Below the pieces are notes generated by a model. The model saw only the letters and a list, made by a program, of their open reading frames with translations, was not told the DNA's origin and ran no database searches. DNA of 64,000 nt. It comes from Spongiivirga sp046524175. GTDB taxonomy: Bacteria > Bacteroidota > Bacteroidia > Flavobacteriales > Flavobacteriaceae. Numbering within the stretch: the stretch's first letter is position 1; the number at the start of each line of letters is the position of its first letter. Shown here one piece after another: positions 1-7,152 of this stretch. The DNA lies in contig NZ_JBEFZF010000002.1 of NCBI RefSeq assembly GCF_046524175.1, positions 496,001 to 560,000 of the forward strand. Direction: 5' to 3'. The translations under genes were made by a program, and so were the position numbers.

Positions 1-2
1 CA

Positions 3-212
3 TGGAAAGTGAAAGACTATTATCTCGGTTTTTTCGCAAGCATCAATAACATTTTGAATGAAACATATAAAACAGGAGGATTTGAGCAAGGCAGAAATGC
101 GAATTATAGTCAACTAAAAGAAGATTTTGAACGAGAACGTCCTGTATTCGGAAATAAATACTGGTTCGGACGTGGTACTAACTTTTTTGTTGGGTGTTAT
201 GTCCGATTTTAG
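3..212 (+). CDS. TonB-dependent receptor, C-terminal fragment (5' end outside window)
   Basis: Only the last 69 or so codons are present, open from the window edge to the TAG stop at 210-212. The residues around YKTGGFEQGRNANY and PVFGNKYWFGRGTNFF and the final aromatic VRF-type strand look like the last beta-strands of an outer-membrane TonB-dependent receptor of the CarboxypepD-regulatory-like type; a terminal Phe is typical of outer-membrane barrels. The next gene encodes a DUF5689 lipoprotein, a common partner of such receptors in Flavobacteriaceae, so the two are probably one outer-membrane uptake or surface unit. The ligand cannot be inferred. The family call is a recognition from the C-terminal pattern only. 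Confidence 0.75.
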   Translation, partial: WKVKDYYLGFFASINNILNETYKTGGFEQGRNANYSQLKEDFERERPVFGNKYWFGRGTNFFVGCYVRF

Positions 213-227
213 CTGGTTAACCAACTA

Positions 228-262
228 CCTCTCCCTCGAGGGAGAGGGTTGGGGTGAGGGTG
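228..262. repeat. Palindromic intergenic repeat with G-rich tail
   Basis: Positions 228-247 are a perfect 20-base palindrome built on CTCCCTCGAGGGAG, followed directly by a G-rich tail (GGGTTGGGGTGAGGGTG). It lies between the receptor stop and the lipoprotein start. A second shorter inverted motif (CCCCTTAAGGG type) follows at about 296-307. This looks like a dispersed intergenic repeat that can fold into a hairpin; it may reduce or end transcription between the two genes. Copy number cannot be judged from one window. Confidence 0.55.
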
Positions 263-357
263 TCAAATTAATTAGTAAGAAGAATAATAAAGTCTCCCCC
301 TTAAGGGAAGATTTAGAAGAGTGTATCCATTTAAAACACACACAAAACAACCATAAA

Positions 358-2463
358 ATGAAACCAAAAACCACATATATTATCCTAACGCTACTCATTT
401 TCATTTCCTGTGTTAGCGATGACGAGTTCGAAGTTCCATTAGTGCTTAATCAAGAACAGGAAGAACCTTTAATTGATGGAGTCAAAACTACATTTAAGGC
501 GATCAAGGAACGTTTCGATCAGTCTTTTGGCCCCGTTACGTTTCAAGATAATGAGCGCATTTATATTGAAGGGTATGTTATGTCGAGTGATGAAAAAGGA
601 AATTTCTTTAAAGAGCTTATTGTTCAAAATAAAATGGATGATACCTCAACAATAGAAGATCCGCGTCTTGGTTTTAGAATAGATGTTAATCAAAGTGGGC
701 TTTTTTCAAAATTTGAGATTGGGAGAAAGGTTTATATTAAGCTAGCTGGATTGTCTATTTCGAAAGAGAATGGAGTGTTGGTTATTGGTAAATTAATTAA
801 CGGCGAACTTGATCGAATCCCCGAACAAGAAGTTGACGATGTCATTGTTAGAAGTCCTGAAATTATAAACATTGTACCAAGTTTAATAACACTTGACCAG
901 TTAAATGAAAATCACTTAAATACACTCATTCAAATAAACAACATTCAGTTTACACCTTCTGAAGCGGGAAAGACATTTGCAGGAGAATCTACAGACCAAT
1001 TTGATGGTGAGCGAATCCTTCAGACGTGCCAAAACGGAACCACCATAACGCTAAGCAGCAGTAAGTTTGCTGATTTTGTTTCCGAGCTTATACCAAATGG
1101 AAAAGGGAGTATTACCGCTATTTTTTCAAGAGACTTTAATGATAGTAAGAACGTGCTTCAAATAAGAGATACAGACGATTTAGTTTTTAATGAAACCAGA
1201 TGTGATATTACAGATGGTCTAAATGTAAACACTGAATTATCGGATGTTATTTCAGCATATGATAATGCAGTAGTAGACTTTGGGTTAGAAAACCGAATAG
1301 TCGAAGGGGTAGTTATATCAAGTGATGAACAAAAAAACTTTCAAAATATATTGGTCGTTCAGGATATCGCTGAGAAACCAAGTATAGGAATTCCCATTTT
1401 AATGAAAGGCGAGGGCCTCTATCAACAATTTCCACTTGGACATAAAATAAAAATAAAACTAGATAAGTTAGCATTCGGAAAAACAAAAGAAGGAATGCTA
1501 GCTATAGGAATTTTAAAAAACGGATTCATAACAGAAATTCCGAATGAACAGATTGATCAATTTCTTTTTTCAACTAGAGAGTTAGAAGAGCTTGTCCCGA
1601 CTGTTGTTAGTAACATAGACTTGGCGGCGGTAGGGACTTTGATTGCTTTGGAAAACCTTGAGGTTGTTAGTAATGAACAACAAGCTGCATATGCATTCTT
1701 CAGTGGAGAGGATGACGCCACTCGCACCTTGATCAATTGTGATACATTCGGAACGATTTCGTTGATAAATTCTGGTGTGTCGACCTTTGCAAATGCTGAA
1801 TTTCCTTCAGGAAATGGACAGTTGACCGCTGTTGTTTTGGAAGATGAAAATGGGAAGTACCTAAAAATTAGAAATACCGATGATGTGAATTTTACCAATA
1901 TGTATCAAAACTGTACTCCGGTAAGTACTTCCAACGCTATTATTTTTTCTGAGCTTGCTGATCCAAATAACAATGATGAAGCTCGTTTTATTGAATTGTA
2001 TAATGCCTCATCAGAAGCGATTAATCTTAGTGGGTGGAAGGTGAGAAGATATACAAATGATAGCGCTATACCCACTAACGAAGAAGTTTTGGAGGTGATA
2101 CTAATGCCAGAGTCGACCTATGTGATTTCGCCAAATGCGTTAGCTTTTGAAAATGTATATGGCTTTTCGCCTGATTTGGAGGCAAAAAATAAGCTTGTTG
2201 CAGACGGTAATGGCGATGATAATTATGACTTGATTGATGTAAATGGTACTATAATAGATGTATTTGGTGTAATAGGAGAAGATGGCACAGGTACTAATCA
2301 CGAATTTGAGGATGGTCGGGCGTTTCGAAATCTTAATATAACCAAAGGCAACACAACCTATACCTTTTCAGAATGGCAAATTTGGAATGATACGGGAGAA
2401 GCAGCTACTATTTTAGAGCCACAAGATGCACCTGAGGATTTTAGTCCAGGGCGGGGAGATTAA
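358..2463 (+). CDS. DUF5689 lipoprotein with two DUF5689 repeats and a C-terminal lamin-tail domain
   Basis: The open frame extends upstream to 127, but the ATG at 358 is chosen because it starts a clear lipoprotein signal (MKPKTTYIILTLLIFISC, lipobox ending at Cys18), giving 701 aa. After an acidic stretch come two tandem homologous units, roughly residues 35-285 and 290-530, each with an IVEGVVISSD / YVMSSDEKGNF-like strand, a V/IKLxGLxxxKxxGVLxIG segment and an LQIRDTDD / LKIRNTDD ending; these are DUF5689 units. Residues from about 540 (IIFSELADPNNNDEARFIELYN) form a lamin-tail (LTD) domain, common in secreted and surface proteins. It is probably anchored in the outer membrane next to the receptor encoded just upstream. 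Its 3' end has a decayed second copy near 4566-4733. Molecular function unknown. Confidence 0.85.
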   Translation: MKPKTTYIILTLLIFISCVSDDEFEVPLVLNQEQEEPLIDGVKTTFKAIKERFDQSFGPVTFQDNERIYIEGYVMSSDEKGNFFKELIVQNKMDDTSTIEDPRLGFRIDVNQSGLFSKFEIGRKVYIKLAGLSISKENGVLVIGKLINGELDRIPEQEVDDVIVRSPEIINIVPSLITLDQLNENHLNTLIQINNIQFTPSEAGKTFAGESTDQFDGERILQTCQNGTTITLSSSKFADFVSELIPNGKGSITAIFSRDFNDSKNVLQIRDTDDLVFNETRCDITDGLNVNTELSDVISAYDNAVVDFGLENRIVEGVVISSDEQKNFQNILVVQDIAEKPSIGIPILMKGEGLYQQFPLGHKIKIKLDKLAFGKTKEGMLAIGILKNGFITEIPNEQIDQFLFSTRELEELVPTVVSNIDLAAVGTLIALENLEVVSNEQQAAYAFFSGEDDATRTLINCDTFGTISLINSGVSTFANAEFPSGNGQLTAVVLEDENGKYLKIRNTDDVNFTNMYQNCTPVSTSNAIIFSELADPNNNDEARFIELYNASSEAINLSGWKVRRYTNDSAIPTNEEVLEVILMPESTYVISPNALAFENVYGFSPDLEAKNKLVADGNGDDNYDLIDVNGTIIDVFGVIGEDGTGTNHEFEDGRAFRNLNITKGNTTYTFSEWQIWNDTGEAATILEPQDAPEDFSPGRGD

Positions 2464-2594
2464 ATATCGAACAAAATTAATGTCAAGAAAAATCACATAT
2501 AAATCGAATTAATTTAATTCAAAATTTGAATTGTTTATATGTATTGAGGACACTAATAATAAATATTTTTAGGAAATAACTTTTTTAAATAAGC

Positions 2595-2614
2595 AGGCCA
2601 TATGATTATCTTAC
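2595..2614. repeat. Possible flanking direct repeat (left copy)
   Basis: AGGCCATATGATTATCTTAC here matches AGGTCCACATGATTATCTAAC at 6061-6081 at about 18 of 21 positions with one single-base gap. The two copies are in the same orientation and bracket the accessory genes between 2.7 and 5.9 kb. This may mark an insertion or an old duplication; a chance match is possible in AT-rich DNA. Confidence 0.25.
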
Positions 2615-2700
2615 AAGTCAAAAGGATATTTAGTTATTTTTACATATCTCATAATTAGATATTTACATAATTAAAACTTTCTGTCGTCAAAAACTGGATT

Positions 2701-3198
2701 GTGTTGCGTAATAAATTAAAAAGCCTATGGAAAAAGTATAGGCTTGCTGTTAGTATTGGGATTACTCTTTTTAGCATATGTTATAACCATTTTTGGTTCG
2801 AACTTTCTGCTGATCCAGCCCCTATATTACCAGATTTGAACAAGATGCAGGAACAAACAATGGATATGATAAGTAGAATGAATGAATTACTGATGTCTCT
2901 TGCTACAGCAATTTTTGGTATTGTTGGATTTCTTATTGTTGAGAAGTTTGGGTCAATCACCAAACTCTCAAAGAATGCGCTTTATTTTTCGATTACAGCT
3001 TTATGTTGCGCAACTATCTCAATTGATTTTGGTTATATTTATATGCAAACATGGGTAGAGCAATTATCAGAAAATATTTTTCAACCTTTTGATGGAAGTT
3101 TAATCATACCTAGAAAATTACAGTTTTTATCCTTTATTGCCTCATTGATTTTCCTTGGTTTATTTATCACGACAAATTTAAATGAAAGCAAAAATTAG
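2701..3198 (+). CDS. Four-helix membrane protein of unknown function
   Basis: I do not recognise this 165-residue protein. It has a basic N-terminus (LRNKLKSLWKKYR), a first hydrophobic segment at about 17-34, a short amphipathic region rich in Met and Glu (KMQEQTMDMISRMNELL), then hydrophobic segments at about 60-80, 90-115 and 142-160, so it is probably an inner-membrane protein with four helices. The frame begins with GTG (2701) or TTG (2704); there is no ATG before residue 49, so a non-ATG start is needed. Its last 17 bases overlap the next gene, which implies coupled translation with the exported protein downstream. The region is very AT-rich and lies between a DUF5689 gene and a decayed piece of a second copy of that gene. 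Confidence 0.6.
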   Translation: MLRNKLKSLWKKYRLAVSIGITLFSICYNHFWFELSADPAPILPDLNKMQEQTMDMISRMNELLMSLATAIFGIVGFLIVEKFGSITKLSKNALYFSITALCCATISIDFGYIYMQTWVEQLSENIFQPFDGSLIIPRKLQFLSFIASLIFLGLFITTNLNESKN

Positions 3199-4468
3199 CC
3201 CTTTGTTTATTCTTCTCTTTTCATTAGCTCTTAATGCATCAAATAGAGCTGATTTTTTAAGCTTTGAATATGCTTTAAAAACCCTTGAGATCGATTCTAT
3301 TAATAGGAAAGAAGTTAATAGGCAGGTGTCTAATGGAGTTAAGCTTTTTGAGAATAGCGAAAATAGAGGTATAGTTTTGAAGGAGTTATATTCTTATGCT
3401 AATCAGCATTTATATGATAATGCAATAGATTCAATTCTTGGCTATGAGTACGTTAATAGGCAAGAAATGAGAAAAAAAATTGATGACAAAATGTCAATGT
3501 TTTTAATGGAGAATAAACGGGGGTTGGATAAATTGTATCTAAACAAGTCTTTGAAGATTTCTGATCACTTTAGCATCGATTTTGAACCTAATATGCCCTT
3601 TTACAGTATGCTTTCAAAGAGAATCTCTTTGGGTTACACTCAAAGGAGAAGCCCCTACATAAAAAAAATATTCGAATTAAAAACACAAGATTCTAGTTAT
3701 ATTAAAATTTCAGATTTTGATGAATACCCTCTTATGGAAAGAGCGTTAGGGAAGATTCTAATGGAAATGCGTTCTCAGAAAATTCGCAATTTATTACTAA
3801 AAATTGTAGAAAGGCAGTTGTCCTTAGAAGAATTAGAAGTGAATCAAATATCTAACTATGTTAAGCAGTATTTAAATGGTCTTGTCTTGATAAGAGTAAG
3901 CTATATTGATGTTAGAGATGCTTTAAAAGAGGGAGATTTTTTTGATATAAGAAAATTCACAGCAAATGATTTCGTCGATACTAACAGAATAGAAGGGGTT
4001 AAATATGCGATTCTGTTTCCTGAACCTATATCCTTTATAAAGAAATTTGATAATAGTACAGCTGGAAATGATGAATCATTATATTCTTCAACTGAATATG
4101 ATCACTACAGGGATTTGCTATCGAACAAACGAAGGATTGTTTTGCTTTTTGATTGCGAGCCAAACGAAGGAATATATGTTGTAATTGAGGATACTAAGGG
4201 AAATTATAGGAAGATGTGGCAATATGAACAAATTAAAAATGGAATATCGTTGCCTACTGGAATAAAATATAAGTTTTTTCTAATAAATGCGGATGGTGAC
4301 GGTGTTCTTTACAAAACAATTCTATCGGTTAAATCTAGAATGTATGGTAATCAAAGGGCTAGGAGCTCAGCTTCTGATTCATCTGGAGAACAAAAGAAAA
4401 TTAAATTAGAAAAATGTTCTAAGACAATTATCAGTTCTGAAATTAGAATCTCCTGCAAGTTTAATTAG
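3182..4468 (+). CDS. Exported protein of unknown function, coupled to the membrane protein upstream
   Basis: This is a 428-residue protein starting at an ATG that lies inside the end of the preceding gene (17-base overlap in a different frame). The N-terminus MKAKISPLFILLFSLALNAS is a signal peptide with no lipobox. The rest is charged and mostly helical up to about residue 230, then changes to a strand-rich part (YAILFPEPISF, RRIVLLFDCEPNEGIYVVIED, GIKYKFFLINADGDG) and ends in a basic, Ser- and Lys-rich tail. I recognise no family. Overlap and shared strand make a two-gene unit: an inner-membrane protein plus a periplasmic or secreted protein. No other gene of the module is evident; the next 390 bases hold only a decayed lipoprotein fragment and a palindrome. 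Confidence 0.65.
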   Translation: MKAKISPLFILLFSLALNASNRADFLSFEYALKTLEIDSINRKEVNRQVSNGVKLFENSENRGIVLKELYSYANQHLYDNAIDSILGYEYVNRQEMRKKIDDKMSMFLMENKRGLDKLYLNKSLKISDHFSIDFEPNMPFYSMLSKRISLGYTQRRSPYIKKIFELKTQDSSYIKISDFDEYPLMERALGKILMEMRSQKIRNLLLKIVERQLSLEELEVNQISNYVKQYLNGLVLIRVSYIDVRDALKEGDFFDIRKFTANDFVDTNRIEGVKYAILFPEPISFIKKFDNSTAGNDESLYSSTEYDHYRDLLSNKRRIVLLFDCEPNEGIYVVIEDTKGNYRKMWQYEQIKNGISLPTGIKYKFFLINADGDGVLYKTILSVKSRMYGNQRARSSASDSSGEQKKIKLEKCSKTIISSEIRISCKFN

Positions 4469-4565
4469 AAATAATTTTTTCCAATTTAACGATTGGCTTA
4501 TTTAAAGTGTATTAGGGATATCCTAAAAGAAAATATGGACTAAAAGTACGCTGTATATATGTTGA

Positions 4566-4733
4566 GAGCTAATAGAAAAAGATGGTCGGACACTTCGCAA
4601 CCCAAACATTACTCAAGGTAATACTAGCTACATCTTTTCTGAATGGCAAATTTGGAATGATACAGGGGAGGCAGGTACCATTTTAGAGCCACAAGATGCA
4701 CCTGAGGATTTTAGTCCTGGGAGAAGGGGTTAA
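4566..4733 (+). pseudogene. Decayed 3' end of a second DUF5689/lamin-tail lipoprotein gene
   Basis: From 4581 to the TAA at 4731-4733, 50 codons read in frame as a close copy of the C-terminus of the lipoprotein at 358-2463: FSEWQIWNDTGEA, ILEPQDAPEDFSPGR are shared, with scattered substitutions (DGRTLRNPNIT against DGRAFRNLNIT). Going upstream, similarity fades near 4566 and a stop (4563-4565) closes the frame; no start is present. This is the tail of a duplicated gene whose body has been lost or replaced. It shows that the 2464-4565 segment sits where either an insertion split a tandem pair or recombination removed most of one copy. Confidence 0.85.
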
Positions 4734-4749
4734 GTTTTTATCTTCCATG

Positions 4750-4780
4750 TTAAAATATTACCAATTTGGTAATATTTTAA
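4750..4780. terminator. 31-base AT-rich palindrome, probable terminator or operator
   Basis: TTAAAATATTACCAA, one base (T), then TTGGTAATATTTTAA: two perfect 15-base arms around a single central base. A true RNA hairpin would lose the innermost pairs to form a loop but would keep about a dozen pairs, followed by a T-rich stretch (ATCTTTATTCTTATAT). It lies between the decayed lipoprotein tail and the unknown gene at 4862. The near-perfect symmetry and tiny centre would also suit a dimeric DNA-binding protein; an XRE-type regulator is encoded 650 bases downstream. Confidence 0.6.
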
Positions 4781-4861
4781 ATCTTTATTCTTATATTTAG
4801 GTGATCTTAATATTCTTTTTCTTAAGAATACACACCACGGCTAATTCAAAATTTAAGAAAG

Positions 4862-5392
4862 ATGAAGAACTTTTCAGGTACTCCGCCAAGCTCCACAATG
4901 ACGATTAATCTAGCGCAAATCGTCAAAAATGTAAACCAACCGTTGCTAAAGCCTATAAAGAAACTTTTGCACCACCAAACTATAAATTATGGTATTAGCA
5001 CCATTGAAATGCCAATTTCAAATAAAAGCACCATTTTATTTGACAAATGGATAAGAGAATTAATTGAAACTGATTTTAGAGCAGCCACGTTAATTCTAGA
5101 AATAAAGAATGTTTTAGATGAAGAATCAATTAACCATTTTGTTCTTTTAGAAAACAGGCAAGGAACTTCTGATTATGACGATCCTTTAATTTTCATTCTT
5201 CAAGAATTAGATAATCTGAAAAGTCATTTCGAACAGTTTAAAGAGAAAAAGAATAGTAATACGTCAAAAAATAAACTTTATAAATGGATTTTGAAATTTA
5301 TCGGTACGGGTATCGTATGGAAAATATTTTCGAAGTCGATCAGAATTTATGAATTGATTGCCGGCGAAAGCGGCAATGGCCCTAAAGATTAG
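4862..5392 (+). CDS. Protein of unknown function, upstream of an XRE-type regulator
   Basis: This 176-residue protein belongs to no family I can name. It contains a helical, acidic middle (DKWIRELIETDFRAATLILEIKNVLDEESI, about 68-98; LQELDNLKSHFEQFKEKK, about 113-130) and a hydrophobic C-terminal segment (KWILKFIGTGIVWKIFSKSIRIYELI, about 142-167) that could be a membrane helix or an amphipathic helix. An alternative start is Met13. The next gene (40 bases on) is an XRE-family regulator on the same strand, and both lie between two strong palindromes, so they probably form a small independent unit. No toxin or antitoxin motif is recognisable, so I do not assign it to a toxin-antitoxin system. 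Confidence 0.55.
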   Translation: MKNFSGTPPSSTMTINLAQIVKNVNQPLLKPIKKLLHHQTINYGISTIEMPISNKSTILFDKWIRELIETDFRAATLILEIKNVLDEESINHFVLLENRQGTSDYDDPLIFILQELDNLKSHFEQFKEKKNSNTSKNKLYKWILKFIGTGIVWKIFSKSIRIYELIAGESGNGPKD

Positions 5393-5432
5393 CATTACAT
5401 AACAATTTATTAGAATCTAAAAATTATCGATT

Positions 5433-5885
5433 ATGAACAAAACAAAAAATCATTCCAATGTGGACATTAACTTTAGCCCAGAGGATAAACCATTTAACCA
5501 AAGGTTTAGGGTGGGCGTTGTCCTGAAAGAAGTTCGAGAGATAAGGAAAGTTCGTCAAAATCAAATTTGTGACGGAAAGGATATTAAACAATCATATATC
5601 AGCCAGTGTGAAAAGGGAGAAAAATCCGTTAATCTAAACATTGTTAGGGCTTATGCAACTGCTTGTGAAATACCTTTACCTGAATTACTATCTTATTTAA
5701 TTGAAAAATATAGGGAGTTTCTTATCCGGGAAAGAACAAGAACAGAAGTGTATCTAAATAGTAATACTAATGATTTAAATGACAAAGAAGTTCAACTGAA
5801 AATAACGGAGTTTCTTAATCAGAATCCAAAATACGATGTGAAATTCTGGCGAAATTTTAACGAAGAGGTATGTGAATCATATTAA
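5433..5885 (+). CDS. XRE-family helix-turn-helix regulator
   Basis: This is a 150-residue protein. Residues 24-88 form a Cro/C1-type helix-turn-helix domain: RFRVGVVLKEVREIRKVRQNQIC, then DIKQSYISQCEKGEKSVNLNIVRAYATACEIPLPELL, where QSYISQCEKGEKS is the recognition-helix region. Residues 95-150 are a charged C-terminal part ending in a short segment resembling a dimerisation or partner-binding tail (EVQLKITEFLNQNPKYDVKFWRNF). It follows the unknown gene at 4862 by 40 bases and is closed by a 20-base-pair hairpin. Such regulators often control their own small operon; the 31-base palindrome at 4750 upstream of the pair is a candidate operator. The domain is clear, the role is inference. Confidence 0.8.
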   Translation: MNKTKNHSNVDINFSPEDKPFNQRFRVGVVLKEVREIRKVRQNQICDGKDIKQSYISQCEKGEKSVNLNIVRAYATACEIPLPELLSYLIEKYREFLIRERTRTEVYLNSNTNDLNDKEVQLKITEFLNQNPKYDVKFWRNFNEEVCESY

Positions 5886-5897
5886 GTAGTTTTTTAT

Positions 5898-5940
5898 GAA
5901 AACAAATAATCTTAGCTCTTAGCTAAGATTATTTGTTTTC
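5898..5940. terminator. Perfect 20-bp hairpin after the XRE gene
   Basis: Arms 5898-5917 and 5921-5940 (GAAAACAAATAATCTTAGCT and its exact complement) are separated by the 3-base loop CTT. It starts 12 bases after the stop of the regulator. The 3' arm is T-rich on the plus strand, and the hairpin is symmetrical enough to work in both directions. Most likely the transcript end of the unknown gene plus regulator unit. Confidence 0.75.
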
Positions 5941-6185
5941 ACCATATATGTCCGAAAAAAAGCTTTTAGATACTTGTGGTTTTTGCAATAGGTTTTCCTA
6001 AATTCAAAGAAGATAGTTTGTAAAAATGAAATTGTAATTGATTTTTTGGAGGCATCGGGAAGGTCCACATGATTATCTAACTTCATGATTTCTCTCGAGA
6101 TATAGGGATGTGCGATCAGAACAAAACGCTATTTTCAAAATCCAACCCAAATTAATCTACGTACATAAATCAAGAACCTTGTTTT
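5941..6185. other. Intergenic stretch, no intact gene
   Basis: Together with the hairpin before it, this makes a 300-base gap. No gene is supported. On the minus strand a frame open from about 6133 down through 6000 reads RFVLIAHPYISREIMKLDN and on through HVDLPDASKKS, which looks protein-like, but it has no usable start at the proper place and I recognise no family, so it may be a decayed remnant. A possible direct repeat of 2595-2614 lies at 6061-6081. Confidence 0.4.
6061..6081. repeat. Possible flanking direct repeat (right copy)
   Basis: AGGTCCACATGATTATCTAAC, partner of the 20-base copy at 2595-2614 (about 18 of 21 matching, one gap). See the left copy; the support is only the similarity and the bracketing of the accessory genes. 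Confidence 0.25.
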
Positions 6186-6575
6186 ATGATCACTAGTCAA
6201 CTTAAAATAATGGCAGGGCACCAGCAAGTAATGCCTTTTCTTTTGTTGTATAATGCTGAAGCTTTTATAGATTTTATTAGAAAGCTTTTCAACGCTCAGG
6301 AAATGTTTAGGACGCTGAATGCTCAAAAGCAGATTCAACATTCTGAGATCTTGATCGGCAATGCCATGTTATTCCTTTCAGAAGCTGAAAATGAAACAAG
6401 AAATACACCGTCATCCTTATATATATATGTAGTGGATACTGATACCACTTTTTATAAGGCGATAGATATGGGATGTGAACCACTAATGCATCCTATTGAT
6501 GAAGATAATGGTAAGCGAACTGCTGGAATTAAAGATCCCTTTGGAAATAGTTGGTGGTTGGCAACAATAACCTAA
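6186..6575 (+). CDS. VOC-superfamily protein (PhnB/glyoxalase-like)
   Basis: This 129-residue protein has the layout of PhnB-type vicinal-oxygen-chelate proteins: VMPFLLLYNAEAFIDFIRKLFNAQEMFR (first beta-alpha unit, about 15-43), IQHSEILIGNAMLFLSEA (about 50-67), LYIYVVDTDTTFYKAIDMGCEPLMHPIDEDNGKRTAGIKDPFGNSWWLAT (second unit, about 77-127). The KDPFGNSWWLAT ending is characteristic of the family. The usual metal ligands are only partly recognisable (His52 is a candidate), so the activity cannot be named. The start at 6186 gives the N-terminal extension usual for the family; Met9 is an alternative. It converges on gldD with only two bases between stop codons and no visible terminator. Confidence 0.8.
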   Translation: MITSQLKIMAGHQQVMPFLLLYNAEAFIDFIRKLFNAQEMFRTLNAQKQIQHSEILIGNAMLFLSEAENETRNTPSSLYIYVVDTDTTFYKAIDMGCEPLMHPIDEDNGKRTAGIKDPFGNSWWLATIT

Positions 6576-6577
6576 AG

Positions 6578-7150
6578 TTATTTCCAAACAATAGTCTCCA
6601 TTAATCGCATCATATCATTTTGAATATAAGCAGCTGCAGGTTGGATAGAATCAAAATTTGGCTTTGCATAAAAATAAAGAGAGCCCGTTAAAAAATGTTT
6701 GGTACTATCAGTTGCGTAAAACTGACTCTGCGATGCAGCGTTACCCAAAACCTGGTAGAACATTCCATATACTTTTCGATCAGGGTTTTCATACAAATCG
6801 CTCTGAATATTATCCGCTTTTACTACATGTTTTTGCGTAAGGTTTTGTGCATCTCTCAGTAATGAATCAATATTACTGGTGACTGGCATATAAGAAATAT
6901 AAACAGTGGCGTTTAGTAGTGGATATTCTAAATTTAAGGCCAGCTGCCTATTGTTGGAAGCTTGCTGATAAATGGTTTTTGCAAGCTTATTTTTTTCAAA
7001 AGTAAGCGGGAGACTTTTAGCCTCAAGCTCGTATTTTGGCTGTGGATATTCTAAACGTAGTTGTGCTTTTGGTTTTGGTATTGCATCTTCTCCGCAAGAA
7101 AAAAACAAAATAAAACACATAACAACTAAGAGGTAAAGTAGCTTCTTCAT
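6578..7150 (-). CDS. gldD: Gliding motility lipoprotein GldD
   Basis: This is a 190-residue lipoprotein: MKKLLYLLVVMCFILFFSCG with lipobox Cys19, followed by the GldD hallmark PKPKAQLRLEYPQPKYE. The rest matches GldD in length and in the conserved LNATVYISYMPV and VYGMFYQVLGNAASQSQFYATDS segments. GldD is an essential lipoprotein of the Bacteroidota gliding machinery and type IX secretion in Flavobacterium johnsoniae. The gene follows gldE by two bases on the same strand, the conserved gldE-gldD order, and presumably shares its mRNA. It is the last gene of the mutY to gldD minus-strand group. Confidence 0.93.
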   Translation of the reverse strand: MKKLLYLLVVMCFILFFSCGEDAIPKPKAQLRLEYPQPKYELEAKSLPLTFEKNKLAKTIYQQASNNRQLALNLEYPLLNATVYISYMPVTSNIDSLLRDAQNLTQKHVVKADNIQSDLYENPDRKVYGMFYQVLGNAASQSQFYATDSTKHFLTGSLYFYAKPNFDSIQPAAAYIQNDMMRLMETIVWK

Positions 7151-7152
7151 AA

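Noticed and set aside
1557..1898. Long minus-strand open frame inside the DUF5689 lipoprotein gene
   Set aside because: It is antisense to a well-supported gene with repeated domains, has no recognisable product and no promoter of its own.
4862..5885. Toxin-antitoxin system
   Set aside because: The gene order with an XRE regulator is suggestive, but the first protein shows no toxin motif and the sizes do not fit a known family, so only a pair of unknown role is reported.
6156..6165. Single TACGTA near the VOC gene as part of the nitrate regulon
   Set aside because: It is a lone copy without the 10-bp partner; single copies also occur in coding regions (about 21498, 25238, 30496, 53577).
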